From Yponomeuta sedellus (taxonomy: Eukaryota; Arthropoda; Insecta; Lepidoptera; Yponomeutidae): a DNA stretch of 64,000 nucleotides. Below, piece after piece: positions 9,540 to 21,500 of the stretch (position 1 is the first letter of the stretch; every line of letters begins with the position of its first letter). The notes beneath the pieces were generated by a model that searched no databases, was not told the DNA's origin, and was given only the letters and a program-made list of their open reading frames with translations. Location: contig OW203740.1 in NCBI GenBank assembly GCA_934045075.1, positions 15,760,944-15,824,943 on the forward strand, given 5' to 3'. The translations under genes and the position numbers were made by a program.

Positions 9540-12500
9540 ATGGAAGAGTGGCTTAGAGACACGCTGTCTACTCTATTGGATTTTCCTGTGCCTGAAGAGT
9601 TGATTAAGTGAGTACCATCTGCGAGATTTTAGATTCAGCTTTAGCTAACTAGGTATTGAATAAATTTATGTGATCGATGTAGAGAGTGTAGAGACACTGA
9701 AGCGTATGGCTTCAGGACCTAGCCTAACTTGTCTCGCTAACATCCCAGAAATGACTACACTTTAACCTTTTTTCTTTTCAGTTACATCCTGGATATAAAA
9801 AATGAAAATGATTTCAATGAATACATGAAGACATTGTTAGATTTTGATGATCCAAAGCACAGGAACTTTCACTCAGAGCTGGCACACAAAAAGTTTCCTA
9901 ATCGAGGTGAGGCTATAGGGCATTCAAAATAAAATCTCAAGTACATACAATTTCTTTTTCTTATGTTTGAACTTTCAAAGGAGTCGTTGCATTTATGGCA
10001 ATCCAACAAGTCTAAAGCTGTTTTTTTACAGTTGCCTGATATCAAAAGTATAAAAGTGCAATAAAGAAAAGACTACATAACATCTAAAACTTTTTTTATG
10101 CATTCAGGAACTTCTCAACCTAAACAGCAGAAGAAAAAAATTGCCAAAGTAAACAAACAAGCTGAACCTGTCAGCAATGTAGTGGAGGAGCCCAACATTA
10201 GCCCAGAAAAGGAGCAGGGAGGAAAGAAGAAGACCAAATTTGTCAACTTGTATTCTCAAGAGGGGAAGAATGCACAAGTGGTTTTGTTAAAAGGTAACTG
10301 TTGAAAACAATTGATATCAACACTTGTATGTCCCCACTGCTGGGGAATGGGTCTCTTCCTGCATCCCAGGAAGGTTAGGCCGTACTCCACCACGGGGGCC
10401 AAGTCCGGATTGGTAGAGGATTGTAAGACAGTGGCGGGGGGCGGTGGTAGCGGAGCGGTGTAGAACGCCGGCCTCTCAATCGGGAAGTCGTGGGTTTAAA
10501 CTCCGGCATGTACCAATGACTTTGTTTTCTAATTTATGTACATTTGTGAAATTATAGTAGCAATACCACTCGCCGACGGTAAAGGAAAATCTCGTAAGGA
10601 AACCCTAGTGTCTGAGGTGTTAACATACCTTAGCGCTTACTATGTACAATGGCCCAACTATGAGGCTAAGTGCGGAAATCTCAGGTCTAACTAACTAGAC
10701 AGTTTCGGGCCTTACTGTCAGAAATTGTCAAGTCTCCCATAAGGCCTCTGACATGGCTTCACAACTACCATTACATGACAGCTGGCACTAACTGCTTAAT
10801 GTACCTTGCGAAGCACGAAAGCGCTCGGAAATAAGCCACTAGCGGTAGTTACAGGATGGTCACCCATCCCGCACCTGACTTCCCCTGTTGTTGCATAAAT
10901 CAAGTGATTCATTCCAATCACCCTGTTCGTCTAGGTCACGAGTGCTTAGTAAGCAATATTTTTAGTTTATTTAATTTCTTATTCAGTTAGTTCTCTAGTC
11001 CACTTACCTAGCATTATTATTATTCTTATTATTTATTTAGCATGTCTTTTTTCCAGGGAGGCACCATTGTGACTGCCAGGCTTCCAAGCATGAGCTGATC
11101 AACAACTGTCTGCAGTGTGGCCGGATCATCTGCAAGCAGGAGGGATCGGGTTCCTGCCTCTTCTGTGGGAATTTGGTGGGTTCAGTGTGGATAAAAGTTC
11201 TTAATTGTTACCCAACTGTGGCAGAGCCCAAAAGGAGGGTTATGTGTTAAGCTCGTATGTATGCAAGGAAGTATATTATATAATCCCTCATCTTGTTTAC
11301 CATTCATTCGATTTTGACAAAGTCCTAATCAATTCAATATAATGTCACAACACTCATGAAAATCATATCTTGATCAAAATCAAGAAGTTCCATTCTCAGT
11401 CTTTCCTTATGGGCTATCTATATGGTGCTACTGGTTAATCTTGCCACTGAATAGTTACTGCTGATGAATTGATGAGTATCAAGGAAGAAACACCAAATAG
11501 ATAAAAACTTGACTTTATGTAAAGAGCTAACTACACAATTTCAAACAAGTAATTGACATTGATATCCTCGACCAATAACTTTAATAAAATCTATTGCTTA
11601 TATGCAACTAGAACGTAAAAGCTGAGTATAGTCATCTCTATCACCCAGGTGTGCACACCTGGAGAGCAGAAAGAGATAAACGCGAGGACGAAGGCTGCTG
11701 CTAAACTGATGGAAAACCTCATGGAACGAGCTAGGCCCAAAGGTTGGGAAGCTGCAGTATCGCACAGGAATAGGCTGCTGGAGTATGATCGAACAAGGTA
11801 AGTACATTTTTCATACCCTCCTAAGCCCTGGAAGTAACAGTTACTTCAAGTCTGTTCTGAAACTCTGTAGATTTTGAAGAACTTTTAGTTCTTGTTGTAC
11901 AAAAAAATTATGAGGAAAATATTGGACCTGGAACAGTAACTTTTCCAGACTTCCTACTAATCTTTGGGTGTGAATTAAGAAAGTTACGTTACGTGACGCC
12001 AGGGCTTAGGAGTTTAGATGAGGCTGGTGGTAGCAGAGCAGTAGGACACCGGCTTTTCAATCGGAAGGTCTTTCGTCCGTCGGAAGGTTTGAATCCTGGC
12101 ATGTTCCAATGACTGTTTTCTAAGTTATGTACAATTGTAAAGTTATAAGTAGCAATACCACTCGCTAACCGTGAAGGAGTGACCATGCCTCAGCGTTTGC
12201 AATGTATAATGGCCCAACTATGAGGCTAACGGCCGAATACTCAAACGTCAGTCAAATCGATCACTCAGTTGAAGGGCATTCAAATTTGAACATCTGTTAC
12301 ATATTGAGTGGTATACACAAACTTCATTCAAACAATTTCAGACCGTGATTAGCTGAGAAGCCGTCAAATAAACAACAAGTCTGTTTTCATTGACAAAATA
12401 TTGAAACTTACGTTGTGTATCCGATTTACGCAGAATTTGTTCGATCAATTTTAAGTTTTGTGATGAAATATGAAGTATTTTTATAAAAATAAAATAAATC

Positions 12501-15500
12501 ATAATATGATTTATGAAACAAACTTAAATTATTATTACCTCGTTTTGTACAAAGCAAAATGTTTATGTTGTAATAATAATATCTTATATTGTCGTAGAAC
12601 GAAACGTTAGGGCCATCTCACCAATGACATTTGAAAAGTCTACCACATTAAAAACATTGCAGTATTGCGGTTTTTTAAAGCTACTCCCTGATAAATACTA
12701 ATATAAACAAGAATTGAAGGAGAATTATTATTATGCGTTATTATGCCAGTAGCATAATATTAATATTAATAACGCAGGGTTATTAAAATTTGGTCCACTG
12801 GCTGTTTGGATCTATTACTCCTTGTAACTGGTTGGATTGTATGACAAAAGACGGACAGACTCCAAATATAATACCGTCTCTTTCGACAGCCGGAACCGCG
12901 CATGGAAGTCTGTTTCATTATAATACTCGAGCATTTAACTTTGCCTCATTTCTTCGAGGCACATTAGGCCCTTCCTCGACATGATAAGGACATTGTTTTT
13001 CACATAAGTTCACTGATATTACAACTTTTTTACGATTTGAAGGTCCTCGCGACCACTTTCAATTGTAACGCCTACTCAACTCGATTTGACAGCCCGTTTG
13101 ACAGATAAATCGCGTTAAGTGGCGTTCGAGTATACGAATTTTTCGCTGAGTGATGTTTAGCTGCCGGTTATTTTGTGTTCCACTTAAATTTAACACAAGC
13201 TTTTAACTAACGTTTGTGTATACGAATTTTGTGTTTAACGGCTTGTCAATTATTTAAGATGCCTTTAAATATTTGAATGACGTTTGAGTATTCGGCCGTA
13301 AGTGCGGAAAATCTCGGGTCGAACTAACTAAGGTAAGTACATAATTTGAAAATAGTATTACCATTGAATTACTTTAAATTCAATGGTATTACGCAAACCT
13401 CTTTCACAAACAGCTCTCAAAATAAGTTGCGAGGAACAGAGAAAAAAAAACATATTGTGATCTATTCAAAAAGCCAACTCTGAAAGACATAAATAATTCA
13501 TAATACTAGTTGTTTTGTGTTCTTGCCAAATTGAATTGGCTGTAATTATAATTTACAATGTCTTCAGTCAATAAAAATATCGACAGACATTTAATAATTT
13601 GTCTTGCTCAAGTTTTCAATATTAAAAATGTGTTGGTAATATTAAAAAGTAATTTAAATTAACATCTGTTTTAATTTAGTAATTTTTAGATTTAAAATTT
13701 CAAACTGATGTGCTGTGCAAACTGAAATTAAATTGTGACGTCACACTAGCAAGGGGGGTCTCAAAAATGTGTCCAACCAACCAACGAGTAAAAAAAAAAA
13801 CAAGAAATTAGTTTGCAAACTTTATGGACGACCCCTTATAACAGTAATAACATTGGTAGAGCGCTGGCACGAATAGCCAGAGGTTGCGGGTTCGAATCCC
13901 GGCATGGGTGAAATTTTTAGCTTCTAAATAGGTTTTTAAATTTGTTCCTTAGCACGGGTTAGTGCATTAAAATAAAAATAGTATAATCATGTGGGTACAG
14001 TGATATCGTTCCGATGTTAAACCTAACTGCAAAGTAGGTAGTCGGGGCTGTAAGTAATGCAATTTGCTTAAGTCAGATGTCGCTGCCTGTACGTAATACA
14101 GATAATAGTGTAAAGAGGTTCGAAATTTCACTGATGCCGTAAGTCGCCCATTGGCTCAATTGGTAGAGCGCTGGCACGGATAGCCAGAGGTTGCGGGTTC
14201 GAATCCCGGCATGGGTGACATTTTTAGCCTCTAAATAGGTTTTTAAATTTGTTCCTTAGCACGGGTTAGTGCATTAAAATAAAAATAGTATAAACAGTAA
14301 TAACAGTAATAGTAAAGTAAGAATGCTAGGCATAAAACGGAATGATAAAATCGGGATCACGCTGCGCGCCAAAATCTAGATCACTAACGTTGGAGTTCCG
14401 GCCGCTAAGCTCAAGTGGAGCTGGGCCATGTCAGACGTTTAGACCCGGAAAGGTGGGCAATAGTCGTCACTGAATGGGTGCGACGCGATGGCTACTGGCG
14501 ACGACGTGGCAGGCCAAGGAGGAGATGGTGTAACAACCTGACCGAATATTTGCCTGGGTAGGAAGAGTTGCGAGTCCGTTGTTCAACCCACTGCGCTACC
14601 ATCGCTGCCGAGAGACCCAGGTCCGATCCCCAGTGCGGGCATGTGGCTTTGTTTATTTATTTATTTATTTCTGATCTATGGAATACCAACAGCTGATAAA
14701 CAACATATAAAACTTCTAAACTAGTTTTAAAAACCTATTTTAAGGCTAAAAATTCCACCCATGCCGGGATTCGAACCCGCAACCTCTGGCTATCCGTGCC
14801 AGCGCTCTTCCGATTGCGCTAATGGGCGACGCACCGGCATCAGTGAAATTTCGAACCTCTACACTATTCTCTGTATTACGTACAGGCGGCGACATCTGGC
14901 TTAAGCAAATTGCATCACTTACAGCCCCGACTACCTACTTTGTAGTTAGATTTTACATCGGAATGATATCACTGTACCTACATGATTATACTATTTTTAT
15001 AAACTAGTTAGTGAGCCATTTACAGGTTTTCACTTATAGCAACAGACTGCTAGATTTCTGCAAGGAAACAATAATAGTAGCACAATAGGTACATTAAGCA
15101 TGCACCGCAGTATGTTAGATGGAAATAGGTAACCATGACTTAATTTTTGATTTGATTTAAGTTACGTACATTTGCGAATTTGTAGTCGCAATACCACACG
15201 CTAACGTTGAAGGAAAACATCGTGAGCTTGGTTGGTTCCGTACGTGTTGACTAGTCTTTCCTGTGGGCTAAGTCGACTAAGCAGTCAGGATGGTATAGGT
15301 GCTGGGCAAGCCTACACCATCTTAAAAAAAACATGTCCCAGGAACTACAGCATCCGAGTGGTCCCTTCACCCATCTAGTGTGAGTGAAGGTATCTCTGGA
15401 CGCTAAATCATCTCATTACGTAGATGCAAAGGCCAAAGGAAGAGTTGGCCAGAGACAAGACGGAGTTAAATCTGAGTGTTCTGGTGTGCGGACGTGTATC

Positions 15501-18500
15501 TTGTTGCGGCGTTTTAAATAAATTTGATTTATTAAGTTGAGATCTGCCGTGTGTGAGCATTTTGGGAGAAACATCGGCCCCTCTCGTTTCTTCCAAGGGG
15601 AGACACCATATACACCGGCGGCCATATTGTTTGGTGTCGGATCTTTCACTCGCCGAGTCGACTGGGTGAGATAGCCATAGTTGTATTGCCTGAAGGACCA
15701 GGGATCCAAGGTGCGGTGCGAGATTCGAACCGGCAGCGTGTAGTGTAAAGTAAAGTTGGAGCGTACACCGTTACGCCAAGCGGATTAGACTTCGGGCTGC
15801 AAAATTCTGAGTTAGATGCGGCGTGCGGCGGACTGACTGAACCGACCGGCTTGAAGGACCAACCGGATTGTTTCTGTTGCGCCGCTCACTCCGCCAAAAT
15901 ACGTGACACTGCAGCGTGTGTGTGTGAGTGCTACGAGCGAGAGCTACGAGCGACGGCTACGCGCGGCTACTACTACGGGTTATAGCTACGCATACGCGGA
16001 CGGCTGCTCCTGTTTGAACGGACTTACGTAGTTTCCAGCGATGCCCTTTAACCTCGAACGCACCCCGCCGAAAGTAAATATGCCGGCGCCGTCCGGTTCT
16101 CAGCTGCCGGCTTCTTCTTCGGTACCAAATCTGACGCAACATGGAGAACTACCTGCGGAGGACCTTAACGTCACTACTCGATACAAGCGACCCCGGCTTT
16201 TTGACGACGACGGTAGGGAGTCATCCGACCCTCTTCATGCCCTGGGGCTGGAATTGCGCTTGCTGCGGGAGGAGATGCAGGGCATGCGAAGAGATATTCA
16301 AGAGTGCCGGCAGGAGGTGCGAGACTTCCGAGAGGGCCTGGGGGCTTGTAACCAGCGCATAGATGCTATAGAAGTGCGAGTCGATAGCATGGAGAAGAAG
16401 GTCGCGGATGCCATAGTATCAGCAGGAACGAAGGTCTTAGAGGACGCGATCAACAATCTCCAAATGGAGCTGCACGATCGCGACCAGGACATGCTGGCCA
16501 ACGACGTGCAGATCACCAACATCCTGGAGGAGCGTGGAGAAAGTCCTAATCACCTGGTGACGCTGATCGCAACCAAACTTGGTGTGGCTCTAGATGAACG
16601 CGATATAGTGAGCGCGGAGCGGGTTGGCCCGCGTGGTGAGATGTCTGAGGAGCGTCGGCCGCGGCCACTGATCGTGCGGCTGGCGCGACGGGCAACGCGG
16701 GAGGCGTTGCTGCGCGGGGCCCGCGTTCGACGCACCGCTACTACGGCGGACTTGGGACTGAGTGGAGAGGCGCGGCGCTTTTATGTAAATGAGCGGCTCA
16801 CTAAATTAAACCGACAGCTGTTCGGTAGGGCTCGCGAGCAGGCTCGAGTCCATGGGTGGCGTTGGGTGTGGACGAGAGATGGTCGGGTCTACGTGCGTCG
16901 CTCCGAAGGGCAGCCGGCTCACCGCATACGCAAAGAGAACGACATCTCAGATATTTTTAAAATTGCTGAAGTTCGGTCCAGCCCATCAGCGTAATTACAT
17001 AGATGTATTTTGTAGTAGCCTTTTAGTTCTGTATTTCATGATTGTTGTATTTGTTGTATGTGCAATTTTTTTGTCGCGGTGTGTCGCTGTTTTAGTTGCC
17101 GAAAAATTTCTGCCTAAAACGAAGTGGTGGCCTTGTCTGCAAATATGTATATATTATAACCAAATTTGTGTATCAAAATTGGCATTAATTAGTATATGTA
17201 CATTGCGTAGTAGTATATATGTAATATTTATCAATAACACGTACAGTTTATTTAGTTCCTTCTATGTATGTATTTATCATGCCTAAATCAAAATCATTTA
17301 GAGTTGGTCTGTTCAACGCTGGTTCGCTGGGAACGGGACACGACGAGTTTATTGTGGCCATGGGTAATCTTTCAGCTGACCTAGTGGCAATAAATGAAAC
17401 GTGGCTTCGTGAGGGGCAAGATGGTCGCGCGCCCTCGGTGGCTGGCTACAACCTGCGTCACATCCCGCGCCCGCGCGAACTGCGAGCGCGCGGCGGCGGC
17501 GTCGGCTTCTTTGTAAAGCGTGGCGTCGCCGCCCGCCTTTGTCCGCACCCCCCCGCGCCGACCGTGGAACAGATGTGGCTACGTGTAAATGTTGGTGGGA
17601 AAAGACTTCTGGTCGGAACGGCCTATCGCCCTCCATGGCTACACCCTGACACCTTCTTTGATGCGATCACAGACTCCGTGACTTCCATGACTGGCTACGA
17701 CCGTGTTTTGTTAGTAGGTGACTTTAACATTAACTATAACGACTTCTGTAATAGGAACCATTCATGTTTAATGGAATTTTTAACCTCTCTTAGTATGACT
17801 CAACACGTTGACCAACCGACCCACTTTACTGATCACAGCGAGACGACTATTGACCTTGTCTGTACTGACGCGCGAGTACTTAGGACCGATGTGCACCATA
17901 TACCGACTCTCGGTAGACATGCTTTTATAACTGTTGACCTGGACGTAAAGAAACAAAAGCTACCACCAAGAATTGTGACATACCGACCTATTAAGGACAT
18001 AAACCGCGACTTTTTTGACCGAGACTTGGAACTGATTGACTGGGAAAGTATTTTATTACTTGATGATATTAATAAAATGGTAAGACTATTTAATGAACTT
18101 GTTACTGAACTATTTGACATACATGCACCAGTCAAAACTGTAGTTGTGAGGGAGTCTCCTAAACCGTGGCTTACGAACAATGTGCGTTTGATGATGCGTC
18201 TTCGTGATGAAGCTCATAAACGCTACAAAGCAACTAAATCTGATGCACACAGAAAATATTATCTAGAGCTTAAATACCTCGTTGTCTCTGCCTTATTTAA
18301 TGAGAAACGTGCCTACTTCCAAAATAATATTAACAAGTGTGCAGGTGATGCAAAGCGACTTTGGAAAAATCTCAAACGCACAGTTCTGCCGGACAAGCGG
18401 AATCAGGAACTTCCCTCACACTATAACGACGCTGATTTGATTAACGACCACTTTTTAAATGTACCTGGAAAAACTAACGTGACTATATCTGATTTGACTT

Positions 18501-21500
18501 ACTACGAATTCCACCGACACGAAAAAGCTACTATTTTTTCAATGGTCACCATGACTGATTTCGATATATCAAAATTGCTTACTTCGATTAAGACGAATGC
18601 TACTGGACTTGACTTAGTTGGAATTGACATGATCTTACTGACACTACCTAGGACTTTATCCATCCTAACTGCGATTGTCAATCGCAGCATATTGACAAAT
18701 ACTTTCCCGACTGACTGGAAGACTGCGAAAGTTACCCCGCTACCCAAAAAACCTAACCCTATCCACATAACCGATCTCCGTCCTATCAGCATCCTTCCCT
18801 GCATGTCCAAGATAATTGAGAGAGCTGTGTATAATCAGCTATCGAAGTACCTGGAGGAAAATAACATACTACCGGATATGCAATCGGGGTTTCGGAGTGG
18901 TCGAGGAACGGCTACTGCGCTACTGGACGTTATAGACAACGTATTGTCGGAGCTCGACAGAGGGAAAAGCACTATACTGGTACTGCTAGATTTCTCCAGG
19001 GCCTTCGACTGCTTGAATACCTCCCTCTTGTTATCAAAGATGTCCTATTATGGATTTGATAATGCTACGGTTCGGTGGTTCGACAGCTACCTGTCGGACC
19101 GGGCGCAAATAGTCACGTTACAAAAAATCAATGGCACGACGCAGCTTTCTGCAACAAAATGGCTGACAAGAGGAGTTCCGCAGGGATCCATACTAGGACC
19201 TTTGCTGTTTATTCTGTATAGTGCTGATATAATATCTGAAATAAAGAGCAGCAAGTGCCACCTATATGCTGACGATACACAGTTATATCTGTCTACTGCA
19301 CCGTCAGATGCAGCTGTAGCCGTGAACTTGGTCAACAGCGATTTAGATCGCATTGCGTCTTGGTCTGATAGGAGCTGTTTGGTGCTGAACCCTAGCAAGT
19401 CCAAGTACATGGTGCTTGGTACTAAAAATCAAATTCATAATACGGTGCAAGCTCTCAACGGCCATGATATAGCTATCATGGGTGAACCAGTAGAAAGGGT
19501 GGTTGAAGCCAAAAATCTCGGTGTGCTGATTGACGGGGAGCTACGTTTCGAAAACCATATTAGAAACGTGGTCAGCAACTGCTTCTACCGCCTGAAAATT
19601 CTATATAATATACGCGATTACCTTAGCACTGATTTGCGTGTTAGGCTGAGTGAATCGTTGATATTATCTAGATTAAACTATTGCGATGTTGCCTATGGTG
19701 GCTGTATACTTGGTCGGACAAAGAGACTAATACAGCGAGTGCAAAACGCATGTGCTCGGTTTTGTTTTAAAATCCCCCCTAGATCCCATGTCACTCCGTA
19801 CTTGAACGCCGCAAAGCTCCTGAATATGGAATCTCGACGACGCCTGCATCTAGCAACCATGTTGTTTGGTGTGATTCGCAATAAAACTCCTAAATATCTA
19901 TATAAAAAATTAGAATGGTCATCTCGGGAGCGACAGGTACACAAAGAGAGAATTCGTATTCCTGCGCATCGCACGAAGATATTTCGGGGCAGCTTTAGGT
20001 ATGCGGCGTCCAAGTGCTGGAATGACATTCCTCCCCCAGTCCGTGAAGCGTCCAGTAGATTTGCCTTTGGGCGCAAGCTCAAGGCATATCTGCTTGAACA
20101 GCAGAGACTTTTATATCCCGATCGAACTTCGCGCCGCAGACCCACTACGACTAACTGACGCAACTACGAGTATGTGATCGCATCGAGGATGCGTATTTAC
20201 TGCGTATTTATTCTATTTATAATATCCACGTTTATTCTCTTTTATATGAATATGCACAGATATGTATTATTTATTAATTGACATATTTCGTTAACTTGGC
20301 CTAACTTTATAGCAACATTTTTATTTTGTTTACACACGTTTATCATTATGTCGACTGTCTTTACTGTTATGTTGAATGTATTTATTATATTGTTTTATTT
20401 ATTACTTTGCAGCAGGCCACGCCGCGCTCTAGAGCACTTAGGGCTTTCGGTACTGACTGAAAATCAGCGCTGAGGGTTCACGCCCCCAGCACTATGCTGA
20501 GTCAGTTGCCATTTGCAGCAGCAGAGACACACCGCGACAAAGTTTGTAATGTGTTTTTTTAGTTATTTTCACGGTTAATACTTTATTTGTCTTTGTAGTT
20601 TAATTTATTTGTGTGTAACTGTTGTTGCAATAAATGTTTTCTTTCTTTCTTTCTTAAAATCTGAAGGGGAGGCCTTTGCACAGCAGTGAGACGCTTCTTC
20701 TTCTTCTGCCTATATTATGTAGTCCACTGCTGGACATAGCCCTCCCCTAATGAGCGCCATAGCGCCCTGTCTTTAGCTTGCCGCATCCAGCTTCTGCCGG
20801 CAGTTTTTCGCAGATCGTCATCCCACCTGGTCGGAGGGCGAGACACATTCGTGGCTAATTAAAAAATATATATTGAACATATTTTAAATTTTCGCGACTT
20901 GTACACATAGTTAGAATATTTTCGGGGCTTAATCGCGTAGTAATTTATTGCTATTATACCTCGACGTTTCGACGACGTTACAGCCATCGTGGTCACGTGG
21001 TTACTACGCGATTAAGCCCCGAAAATATTGTAACTAAATATATATTTCTTTCAGCGAACGTCGCACGCGGGTCACAGACGACGACAGCGACTATTTCAAC
21101 ACCAACTCCGTCTGGCTAAGTGCGAACGAGCGGGAGAAACTCAATAAATACCAACAGAGCCTGCATGACAAGAAACACGCGTCCAGGCTGAGCAAGAAGA
21201 TGACCTTTGACTTCGCAGGTAGGTTCGCATGAAAAAACATGGCAATTTTAGTCGTTTGCCAGTAACAGTGGTTTAATGTGACAATTCGACACTAGGACAC
21301 GGTTTCCAACTTGTGTTGAATAATTACCACACATTTTGTTAAATACTGGCTGACCCCGCAAACGTTGTTTTGCCATATTAATTAGCTTATGACGTTAATT
21401 TTCAGATCTACCAATATACACAAGAAATATAAATCGGTGAAGCCGTGTCGGAGGAGGTCAAATGACGAAAATTGTGACACGAGATTTTTATACATTAGAA

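Larger units (their letters stand above)
15811..20655 (+). mobile_element. Full-length LINE with two ORFs (CR1/jockey-type) in TRIP4 intron 5
   Basis: About 230 bases of 5' UTR, ORF1 (16041-16994), a 285-base spacer, ORF2 (17279-20158), about 480 bases of 3' UTR with AATAAA near 20630, and a (TTTC)n tail. AAAATTCTGA before and AAAATCTGA after are probably an imperfect target duplication. Both frames are uninterrupted, so the copy is likely young. The sense strand matches TRIP4 transcription. Confidence 0.8.

Noticed and set aside
13841..14220. Apparent tRNA genes with good cloverleaf heads
   Set aside because: They share flanks and a 3' tail with many other copies and vary in the anticodon loop, so they are SINE heads and not tRNA genes.
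17349..17636. Antisense frames within LINE ORF2 and ORF1
   Set aside because: GC-rich shadows of the sense ORFs.
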